DNA from: Firmicutes bacterium CAG:449
GTDB lineage: Bacteria; Bacillota_I; Bacilli_A; RFN20; CAG-449
Direction of reading: 5' to 3'
DNA: 7,608 nucleotides
Assembly: GCA_000432895.1 (NCBI GenBank)
Contig: FR889390.1
Location: 1 to 7,608 of the forward strand
In this document: in pieces, positions 1-6,128 of the stretch
Layout: each line of letters begins with the position of its first letter
Position numbering within the stretch: position 1 is the first letter of the stretch
Program-made: the position numbers and the translations under genes
Notes under the pieces: generated by a model
The model's input: only the letters and a program-made list of their open reading frames with translations
What the model was told of the DNA's origin: nothing
Database searches by the model: none

Positions 1-2371
1 ATTTATAATTATTATCTTTTTCTAAACAACTAAGAAGTAAATAAATAGTATATTTATTATTTAATTCTTTATGTATTTTATCTTGTGCATTCAATAAGGA
101 TTGATTTATATCCTGATTAATACATTCAATTGATGCATCTTCTGAAGAAAACTCTGCTTTAATTTTATTTAATTCGTCATTAATACTATTAGCAATCGCA
201 ATTACTCTATTACTTTGTTTTGAGCAATTTCCACCACTAGGTTTACATTTATTTATGATTTTACTTAAAGGAATATCTTTAATTCTAGACTCATTAGATA
301 ACTTATTATAATCAACACATTTCATTACATAATCCATCGCAGTATTATAATATCTTGCTTTTTTTTCATTATTTTTTATAAAATGAAGAAATTGAGGTTC
401 TTTATTTTCTTTATTTTCTTTATCTTTTTTATATTTATCCATTCTTTTTAATTCTTTATTAGCTCTAATACCATAATCTCTTTTTGCTTTATCAATTTCC
501 ATTCCGGATAAAACAGCAAGAACTGCAATATCTTTATAAATTTCATCAACATTCACCGATGGATTATTAGTTAAATCTTCCCATAAAATACTATTCATAT
601 ATTGAGATAAATTAACAATATTTCCAATCAAATTTTGTTGAATATCATAATCTATTTGTGTTAAAGGCAAATATTTTTTTTGTAGTTCTTTTTTCTTTGG
701 ATTAGCATTACAAACAGGAACTAAAAATTTATCATAATTTCTTTTCGCAGCATTTAAAATAATTTGATTATTGGTAATAAGCATAGTATCTGAATCATAA
801 TCACAACCATTTAATCTTTGCTGAATATTTTCTTTTATTGCATTTACACAAACAATTTCATTGGTTAAATTAAAATATTCTTTATATTCTTTTATTATTT
901 TATTTTTAACAACATACAAATTACCCATTGTAATATGGGGACTTCTTGCGCAAGTTAATTCCTCATCATCTAAAAATTTTGTTGACATAACAGAGTTTAA
1001 AGGAAGAATTGATGAAGGATTATTTCTATCAAATTTTTTAATTATATCTAATAACATTTCATATCCGTTACCAAACAAAGTAGAATAATTCCCTCTAACT
1101 AAAATTTTTCCATTCTTTAATTTATTTCTTAATGAACTTTGTAAATCAGATTTAAAATTTTTATATGCTTTTGTATAGGCAAAATCTCTATTCATTTTTA
1201 ATAAACTAATTATTATTTCATTTCTATATTGTTCTTTATTTAAATCACTATCTGATTTATTTTTATAAGAAGAATTATTACTTCTTGATTCTAAATAAAA
1301 TCTAACAACATCAATATTCTCTTGAATCTTTTTAATATAATCAAAAGAAGGCCTTAAAAGTTCATTAACTTCTTGTTCACTTAAACATAATGTATTAATA
1401 AATTGATAACTAGTTTGAACATATTCACCATCAAAAAAATGAGTTTTTTTATCAGTCTTAACAACACCAAATTTATTACCTACATGTTTTATCCAGTCTT
1501 CAATTCTTCCAAATTTTAAATATTTGATACTGCTTTCTGTTACAACAAGTTTAATATCATTAATAGAATTTGCTTCTGTGTATGAATAATTTAATTGATC
1601 AAAAGAAGTAATATGATTATCTTTAAACCATTTTTGAAGTTTAGTATTAAAAACACATGATTTGAAAAAACGATTTCTTAATAACATCATTCCTTTATCA
1701 CTATATTCATTTTCATTAAAAATTGATTCATCTAATAAACCTTCTCCATCCCAAATACAATTTTTAATCTCACAGTCACAAATTTCAGGAACTAATTCAC
1801 CATCTTTATTAGATACCTTAATACCTTTTTCTTTAAAAATAGAATATGCATCTTTAATAATTAATATATTTTTAGGTTCAATTTGAATTACTTTTTCAAT
1901 TTCACTTAAAGATAAAGCTTTATAAGCTTCAAATGAAACTAAATCATTTCTTACAATTTCACTACTTTCATCAATACCACACAAACTCCATTTATTTATA
2001 AAATTATATAAATCTTTTTTTATAAATAAGCATTGCCCTTTTCTACTTGAGCCACTAGACCTTTTATATCTAACATATTTTTTACCATTTAAAATAAAAC
2101 CATTTCGATACAAAATATCTCTTATTTCCTTAGTAGTTTTTTCATTATCTTTATAATCAAAAGAAACATTTACAATATCAGTTGTATAATCAAATGGTTT
2201 TTCTTTAATTATAATTTTTTTGTTTTCTTTTAAATATCTTAAATCCAAACAATCATCAAAAACTGATTTAAAATTTCTATTTAATTTATTAGTTTTTTTA
2301 TCATATATATCAATTTTTATTTCTTCTTTATAAATTCTATTTGCATTTAACAATAATATTCTACAGCCCAT
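1..2371 (-). CDS. Bacterial homologue of cellular RNA-dependent RNA polymerase (RDR/YonO superfamily), 3'-truncated by window edge
   Basis: Seen: translating from the ATG at 2371 gives 790 codons with no stop before the left edge, so the C-terminus is missing. The start is bounded by an in-frame TGA at 2377-2375, and AGGTGA (2380-2375) is the ribosome-binding site. Landmarks in order, by residue: KRSSGSSRKGQCLFI (103-117); DGEGLLD (208-214); FFKSC with K237; SIKYLKF (281-287) with K283 and K286; VRGNYSTLFGN (425-435); ARSPHITMGN (475-484); NGCDYDSDTM (521-530); LSGMEIDKAK (621-630). Known: cellular RDRs carry comparable blocks in this order (SxSQLR, DGxGxIS, GCKG, SMxKF, RNPCxHPGD, GxDxDGD, AVDxxKTG). 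The Asp triad binds catalytic Mg in the second double-psi beta-barrel, and lysines of the first barrel contact NTPs. YonO of phage SPbeta, a relative, is a DNA-dependent RNA polymerase. Inferred: a single-chain RNA polymerase whose template and role are unknown. No signal peptide or membrane segment is apparent, so it is probably cytoplasmic. Confidence is high for the superfamily and low for function. Confidence 0.82.
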   Translation of the reverse strand, partial: MGCRILLLNANRIYKEEIKIDIYDKKTNKLNRNFKSVFDDCLDLRYLKENKKIIIKEKPFDYTTDIVNVSFDYKDNEKTTKEIRDILYRNGFILNGKKYVRYKRSSGSSRKGQCLFIKKDLYNFINKWSLCGIDESSEIVRNDLVSFEAYKALSLSEIEKVIQIEPKNILIIKDAYSIFKEKGIKVSNKDGELVPEICDCEIKNCIWDGEGLLDESIFNENEYSDKGMMLLRNRFFKSCVFNTKLQKWFKDNHITSFDQLNYSYTEANSINDIKLVVTESSIKYLKFGRIEDWIKHVGNKFGVVKTDKKTHFFDGEYVQTSYQFINTLCLSEQEVNELLRPSFDYIKKIQENIDVVRFYLESRSNNSSYKNKSDSDLNKEQYRNEIIISLLKMNRDFAYTKAYKNFKSDLQSSLRNKLKNGKILVRGNYSTLFGNGYEMLLDIIKKFDRNNPSSILPLNSVMSTKFLDDEELTCARSPHITMGNLYVVKNKIIKEYKEYFNLTNEIVCVNAIKENIQQRLNGCDYDSDTMLITNNQIILNAAKRNYDKFLVPVCNANPKKKELQKKYLPLTQIDYDIQQNLIGNIVNLSQYMNSILWEDLTNNPSVNVDEIYKDIAVLAVLSGMEIDKAKRDYGIRANKELKRMDKYKKDKENKENKEPQFLHFIKNNEKKARYYNTAMDYVMKCVDYNKLSNESRIKDIPLSKIINKCKPSGGNCSKQSNRVIAIANSINDELNKIKAEFSSEDASIECINQDINQSLLNAQDKIHKELNNKYTIYLLLSCLEKDNNYK
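788..802 (-). other. Catalytic metal-binding triad DYDSD of the polymerase-like gene
   Basis: The codons encode D524-Y525-D526-S527-D528, preceded by NGC and followed by TMLIT. This matches the position of the DxDGD loop that holds the catalytic Mg ion in double-psi-barrel RNA polymerases (the beta-prime loop of multi-subunit enzymes, YonO and eukaryotic RDRs). All three aspartates are present and only the glycine is replaced by serine, so catalytic activity is plausible. The assignment is by motif reading, not by alignment. Confidence 0.75.
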
Positions 2372-2374
2372 AAA

Positions 2375-2380
2375 TCACCT
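2375..2380 (-). promoter_or_regulatory. Ribosome-binding site of the polymerase-like gene
   Basis: AGGTGA lies just before the ATG, with six bases between AGG and the start codon. Its last three bases are an in-frame TGA stop, so no start further upstream is possible and the site fixes the N-terminus at 2371. Confidence 0.7.
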
Positions 2381-2395
2381 AAAACACTTTTAATA

Positions 2396-2404
2396 ATTTT
2401 AACA
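2396..2404 (-). promoter_or_regulatory. Possible extended -10 element for the polymerase-like gene
   Basis: On the minus strand the sequence reads TGTTAAAAT, an extended -10 (TGn followed by TAAAAT, five of six matches to TATAAT). It would start transcripts roughly 20 bases before the ATG. No good -35 hexamer is visible at the usual spacing, and the surrounding DNA is so AT-rich that chance matches are expected. It does suggest that the gene could be transcribed independently of the rhamnose operon. Confidence 0.3.
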
Positions 2405-2465
2405 TTTTTTTACACAAAAATATATACTTATTTTTTTATTAAATTGATGATTATTATTTATAAAG

Positions 2466-2585
2466 TTACTTATAAAATTTATAAGTTTTATTTAATCCAA
2501 TTTTGCATTTATTGATTTCTTCTTCAATAAATTCATCAGTTAAATATGGTCCTTTTTCATTTATTCATATAAAAATATAAACCAT
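2466..2585 (-). pseudogene. Small decayed or orphan reading frame between rmlD and the polymerase-like gene
   Basis: From an ATG at 2585 a 40-codon frame runs to a TAA at 2468-2466, with a TGA at codon 7 (2567-2565). After that stop, 32 residues remain, including GPYLTDEFIEEEINKC, and their acidic/basic composition looks like real protein. No good start codon follows the TGA in frame, so this is either the tail of a degraded gene or chance. I do not recognise the family. TGA recoding as Trp is unlikely because neighbouring genes use TGG. It occupies most of the only sizeable intergenic gap in the window. Confidence 0.25.
2468..2486. repeat. Perfect AT-only-core palindrome, 9-bp arms
   Basis: ACTTATAAA and its exact reverse complement TTTATAAGT are separated by a single base. 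The repeat overlaps the end of the small frame above. It lacks a GC-rich stem or an adjoining T-run, so it is not a convincing terminator. It could be a protein-binding site or an effect of base composition. Confidence 0.35.
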
Positions 2586-2644
2586 AAAATTTAAATTTAA
2601 ATTTTTGATTTTAGAATAATGGAGCCTATTAACAATTTAAATAA

Positions 2645-3532
2645 TTATAAATTAATTTCTTTTAAATATCTTTTAAGGGCATCGCTATGATCAGGTAAAC
2701 GTTTAAATCCCGCATCATCTAACGATTTCATAGATAATCTAGAATTTTTTGGTCTTTGTGTTTGATTTGGAACTAATTTCATATACTCTTCAGTAGTAAC
2801 ACTATTAACTTTAACATCTTTATTAGTTTCTCTAAAAATTTCTCTAGCAAAATCACACCATGAAAAATACCCACCATTAGCAGCATGATAAATACCATAC
2901 TTTTCTGTTTCTATCATATCAACTAATAAAACCGCAAGATCTTTTGTATAAGTTACAGATACTATTTGATCATTTACAACATTTAATTCTTTCTTTCCCA
3001 TATCTGCAAGTTTCAACATTGTTTTAATAAAATTATTACCATTTAATCCAAATACACCAGTTGTTCTAACAATAAAATATTTTTTTGTTTCTTGCATTAC
3101 AAAGTCTTCGCCATCAGATTTTGTTCTTCCATATGTTGACAAACCTGCTTTAGGAGCAGTCACTTCAAAAGGTTTTTCCCCTTTACCATCAAAAACATAA
3201 TCAGTAGAGATTTGTATCATTTTTGCATCTATTTTATTACAAGCAGAAGCAATATATTTAGGAGCAAGTGAATTTATTTTATAAACTAAATCTTTACATT
3301 GCTCAGCCTTATCAACTGCAGTCCAGGCTGCACAATGAATAACTGCATTTGGTTTAATCTCTAGAATTGTTTTTAAGACATTTTCTTCATTTGTTAAATC
3401 CAATTGAACATAATTACGAAAAATTGATGATTCTTGAAGATCACTACCATATGCTTCATATCCACGTTTTTCTAATTCTTTCATTACATCGTAGCCTAAT
3501 TGACCACCAACACCTGTTACTAATACTTTCAT
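2645..3532 (-). CDS. rfbD: dTDP-4-dehydrorhamnose reductase (RmlD)
   Basis: Catalyses the last step of dTDP-L-rhamnose synthesis, the NAD(P)H-dependent reduction of dTDP-4-dehydro-L-rhamnose, in the cytoplasm. The 295-residue product has the usual family length and an extended short-chain-dehydrogenase (Rossmann) fold. It shows a VTGVGGQLG nucleotide-binding loop at residues 5-13, AAWTAVDKAE (68-77), STDYVFDG with T110 (109-116), and the catalytic pair Y134/K138 in TYGRTK. The RPKNSRLS block near the C-terminus is typical of RmlD substrate binding. The ATG lies six bases past the end of rfbB's last sense codon plus stop, and its upstream region has only a weak purine-rich site (AGAAAG), suggesting translational coupling to rfbB. 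It is the last gene of the rml operon, and no clear hairpin terminator follows. Confidence 0.95.
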   Translation of the reverse strand: MKVLVTGVGGQLGYDVMKELEKRGYEAYGSDLQESSIFRNYVQLDLTNEENVLKTILEIKPNAVIHCAAWTAVDKAEQCKDLVYKINSLAPKYIASACNKIDAKMIQISTDYVFDGKGEKPFEVTAPKAGLSTYGRTKSDGEDFVMQETKKYFIVRTTGVFGLNGNNFIKTMLKLADMGKKELNVVNDQIVSVTYTKDLAVLLVDMIETEKYGIYHAANGGYFSWCDFAREIFRETNKDVKVNSVTTEEYMKLVPNQTQRPKNSRLSMKSLDDAGFKRLPDHSDALKRYLKEINL

Positions 3533-3537
3533 CTTTC

Positions 3538-4569
3538 TTACTTTCTATTAATATAATTCTTTTTTAGCCATTCTTGATTAGATGCAACACATTCTTCTAA
3601 CCATTCTTTTCCTTCATTAGATAAATACCAATTAATTGTTTTAACAATACCAACTTCAAATGAAGTAACTGGATCCCAACCTAGTTCAACATTTGCTTTA
3701 TGTGGATCAATAGCATATCTTTGATCATGGCCATGTCTATCAGCCACATTAGTTATTAAATCTTCTGATTTTCCCATTTCTTTTAAAATTCTTTTAACTA
3801 TATAAAGATTATTTCTTTCGTTATGACCACCTAAATTATATACTTCACCAATTCTTCCTTTTTCAATAACAGCAAGAATTCCACGACAATGATCTTCAAC
3901 ATATAACCAATCTCTAACATTTAACCCTTCACCATAAACTGGTAATAGTTCATCTTTATTTGCTTTAGAAATCATTAATGGAATTAATTTTTCTGGGAAT
4001 TGATATGGACCATAATTGTTAGAGCATCTTGAAATAGTTACCGGTAATCCATAAGTTCTATAATAAGCAAGAACTAATAAATCCGCACTTGCTTTAGAAG
4101 TTGAATATGGCGAAGATGTATGAAGAGGAGTATCTTCATGGAAAAAAAGATCTGGTCTATCTAATGGTAAATCACCATAGACCTCATCTGTGGATACTTG
4201 ATGATAACGTTCTATTCCATATTTTCTACAAGCATCCATCAATATAGCAGTTCCTAAAATATTTGTTTTTAAAAAAGCTTCTGGATTAATAATAGATCTA
4301 TCCACATGCGATTCAGCAGCAAAATTAACAACAATGTTAGGCTGCTCTTCTTCAAAAATTTTATATATAGCCTCTCTATCACAAATGTCAGTTTTATAAA
4401 ATTTGTAATTTGAATTTTTTAATTCTTTTTTTATTGTATTATGATTTGCTGCATATGTTTCAACATCTACATTGATTACTTTCCATTCAGGTCGTTCTGC
4501 TAATAATAATTTACAAAAACAATTACCAATAAAACCAGTACCACCTGTTACTAAAATTTTTTTATTCAT
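3538..4569 (-). CDS. rfbB: dTDP-glucose 4,6-dehydratase (RmlB)
   Basis: Converts dTDP-D-glucose to dTDP-4-dehydro-6-deoxy-D-glucose with tightly bound NAD+, the second step of the rhamnose pathway. The 343 residues match the family's length. Seen: the Rossmann loop VTGGTGFIG (7-15), AAESHVDRS (83-91), the catalytic STDEVYG with T126-D127-E128, and YxxxK as Y154/K158 in SPYSTSK. Further signatures are SRCSNNYGPYQ (179-189), NVRDWLYVEDH (216-226) and GHDQRYAID near the C-terminus. The TDE triad identifies a dehydratase rather than a GalE-type epimerase. The start is supported by AGGTGA a few bases upstream. The gap to rfbC is 12 bases and to rfbD only 5, so the genes are certainly co-transcribed. 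Confidence 0.96.
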   Translation of the reverse strand: MNKKILVTGGTGFIGNCFCKLLLAERPEWKVINVDVETYAANHNTIKKELKNSNYKFYKTDICDREAIYKIFEEEQPNIVVNFAAESHVDRSIINPEAFLKTNILGTAILMDACRKYGIERYHQVSTDEVYGDLPLDRPDLFFHEDTPLHTSSPYSTSKASADLLVLAYYRTYGLPVTISRCSNNYGPYQFPEKLIPLMISKANKDELLPVYGEGLNVRDWLYVEDHCRGILAVIEKGRIGEVYNLGGHNERNNLYIVKRILKEMGKSEDLITNVADRHGHDQRYAIDPHKANVELGWDPVTSFEVGIVKTINWYLSNEGKEWLEECVASNQEWLKKNYINRK

Positions 4570-4581
4570 ATTTTCACCTAA

Positions 4582-5145
4582 CTAAAACTCTATTTTTAAA
4601 TTCTTAAGACTTGGATGTATTTTATCCTTTTCAGATAATAGTATTTCTCCTTTAAATGGCCAATCTATTCCTATTTCTGGATCATTCCACATTAAGCCAC
4701 CTTCATCTTCTGGATGATATAATTCATCACATTTATAACAAAATGTTGCTGTTTCACTTAAAACAACAAAACCATGTGCAAATCCTCTTGGAATCATAAA
4801 TTGATTTCCCTTTTCAGCAGAAAGAATAACTCCTTCCCACTTACCATATGTTGGAGAATCTTTTCTCAAATCAACACATACATCAAAAACTTCTCCTTCA
4901 ATGCAACGAACTAATTTTGCTTGAGGAAATTTTTTTTGAAAATGTAAACCTCTTAATACACCTTTTTTTGATTTAGATTGATTATCTTGAACAAATACAT
5001 TAGTGATGCCTGCAGCATTAAAATCTTTCTCTTTATAAGTTTCCATAAAATATCCACGATTATCACCATATTTTTTAGGCTCCACTATAATAACACCTTT
5101 AATCGATGTTTCTTTAAACAAAAAATTTCCAATTTGTTTTTCCAT
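4582..5145 (-). CDS. rfbC: dTDP-4-dehydrorhamnose 3,5-epimerase (RmlC)
   Basis: Double epimerase acting at C3 and C5 of the 4-keto sugar made by RmlB, giving the L-lyxo intermediate that RmlD reduces. At 187 residues it is a complete cupin-fold RmlC. Seen: GDNRGYFMETY (27-37), the active-site LRGLHFQ with H68, KLVRCIEGEVFDVCVD (77-92), IPRGFAHGF (118-126), YKCDELYHPEDEGG (137-150) and the LSEKD block with D174, whose His/Asp pair is the family's catalytic dyad. The upstream GGAG lies inside the last codons of rfbA, and the ATG begins three bases after rfbA's TAG, so translation is probably coupled. Confidence 0.95.
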   Translation of the reverse strand: MEKQIGNFLFKETSIKGVIIVEPKKYGDNRGYFMETYKEKDFNAAGITNVFVQDNQSKSKKGVLRGLHFQKKFPQAKLVRCIEGEVFDVCVDLRKDSPTYGKWEGVILSAEKGNQFMIPRGFAHGFVVLSETATFCYKCDELYHPEDEGGLMWNDPEIGIDWPFKGEILLSEKDKIHPSLKNLKIEF

Positions 5146-5148
5146 ATA

Positions 5149-6042
5149 CTATTCTCCTAAATAACGAATTTTACCTTCTGCTACATTCATTAAATGTTTT
5201 CCATATGCATTTTTTATCATTGGTTGAGCAGCTTCAATCAATTGCTCTTTAGTAATCCATCCATTTAAATATGCTGTTTCTTCTAAACAAGCAATTTTTA
5301 TTCCTTGATGAGTTTCTACCATTTTAACATAATTTGATGCTTCTACTAAAGAATCATGCGTACCAGTATCTAACCAAGTATAACCTCTGCCTAAAGTAGT
5401 AACATGCAATTTATTTTCTTTTAAATACATGTTATTTAATGTTGTAATTTCATATTCTCCACGTTCTGATTTTTCTATTTTTTTTGCATACTTAGATACA
5501 CCTTTGGGATAAAAATATAATCCAGTTACACAATAATTTGATTTTGGGTATTTTGGTTTTTCTTCAATTGAAATTGCATTTCCATTTGTGTCTATTTCAA
5601 TAATTCCATATCGTTCAGGATCATGCACTTGATAGCCAAATATTGTTGCAATACCTTCTTCTGCTCTTTTAACTGAATTTTTCAAATGTTTTTCCATTCC
5701 AGAACCATGATAAATATTATCTCCAAGAATCATAGCACATGGATCACTACCAATAAACTCTTCGCCTAATATAAAAGCTTGAGCAAGCCCATCAGGAGAT
5801 GGTTGCACTTTATAAGAAAGATTAATCCCAAACTTAGATCCATTTCCAAGTAAAGATTCCATTCTTGGTAAATCAATTGGAGTAGAAATAATAAGAATAT
5901 CTTTTATTCCTGCAAGCATTAAAATGCTTAATGGGTAATATATCATCGGTTTATCATAAACCGGTAATAATTGTTTACTTGTAACTAATGTTAGTGGATA
6001 TAGACGAGTTCCAGATCCACCAGCTAAAATAATTCCTTTCAT
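5149..6042 (-). CDS. rfbA: Glucose-1-phosphate thymidylyltransferase (RmlA)
   Basis: Joins dTTP and glucose-1-phosphate to give dTDP-glucose and pyrophosphate, the entry step and usual feedback-control point of dTDP-rhamnose synthesis. The 297 residues match the short RmlA class. Seen: the nucleotide-binding ILAGGSGTRLYPLT (5-18), SKQLLPVYDKPMIYYP (22-37), metal-binding D108 in ILGDNIYHG (105-113), RYGIIE (144-149), IEEKP with K162, GEYEIT (195-200) and YTWLDTGTHDSL with D225. The ATG at 6042 is preceded by GAGGAG five bases away, the best ribosome-binding site in the window. It is the first gene of the rmlACBD operon and has an 86-base leader region carrying a putative promoter and dyads. 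Confidence 0.96.
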   Translation of the reverse strand: MKGIILAGGSGTRLYPLTLVTSKQLLPVYDKPMIYYPLSILMLAGIKDILIISTPIDLPRMESLLGNGSKFGINLSYKVQPSPDGLAQAFILGEEFIGSDPCAMILGDNIYHGSGMEKHLKNSVKRAEEGIATIFGYQVHDPERYGIIEIDTNGNAISIEEKPKYPKSNYCVTGLYFYPKGVSKYAKKIEKSERGEYEITTLNNMYLKENKLHVTTLGRGYTWLDTGTHDSLVEASNYVKMVETHQGIKIACLEETAYLNGWITKEQLIEAAQPMIKNAYGKHLMNVAEGKIRYLGE

Positions 6043-6047
6043 TTTTA

Positions 6048-6053
6048 CTCCTC
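6048..6053 (-). promoter_or_regulatory. Strong ribosome-binding site of rfbA
   Basis: GAGGAG is followed by five bases and then the ATG at 6042, which settles the rfbA start. Confidence 0.75.
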
Positions 6054-6061
6054 AAATAATA

Positions 6062-6085
6062 GATGTTTAGAACATCAAACATGTT
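6062..6085. promoter_or_regulatory. Twin dyads in the rfbA leader, possible operator
   Basis: Two symmetric elements sit side by side. GATGTT-TAG-AACATC (6062-6076) is an inverted repeat with 6-bp arms, and AACATGTT (6078-6085) is a perfect 8-bp palindrome. Both share the half-site AACAT/ATGTT. They lie just downstream of the putative -10, over the expected transcript start, where a repressor could act. As RNA, the first could fold into a short hairpin in the leader. No T-run follows, so a terminator is unlikely. Confidence 0.35.
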
Positions 6086-6086
6086 A

Positions 6087-6115
6087 ATTATACTATAAAC
6101 TTAAATAAAAATTAA
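6087..6115 (-). promoter_or_regulatory. Putative sigma-A-type promoter of the rml operon
   Basis: On the minus strand a perfect TATAAT occupies 6092-6087. A TTAATT (6115-6110) lies 17 bases upstream and matches TTGACA at only three positions. Transcription would begin near 6080, giving a leader of about 40 bases before rfbA. The consensus -10 and ideal spacing in a true intergenic gap support it; the poor -35 and AT-rich context weaken it. Confidence 0.45.
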
Positions 6116-6128
6116 CCAATGATAAAAT

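Noticed and set aside
861..1088. Plus-strand reading frames inside the left gene, such as 861-1088 and 1662-1886
   Set aside because: They lie antisense to the continuous polymerase-like frame, lack recognisable motifs, and are explained by the reverse complement of an AT-rich coding sequence.
2466..2585. TGA read as tryptophan (mollicute code), suggested by the interrupted small frame and the absence of TGA stops in the complete genes
   Set aside because: The polymerase-like gene uses TGG for all five tryptophans and has no in-frame TGA in 790 codons, and the rml genes are full-length with TGG. An AT-rich genome using the alternative code would favour TGA for Trp.
2612..2635. Possible hairpin terminator after rmlD around TAATGGAGCCTATTA
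   Set aside because: The apparent symmetry would leave a two-base loop between the GG and CC pairs, other pairings need bulges, and no T-run follows. I cannot support a terminator here.
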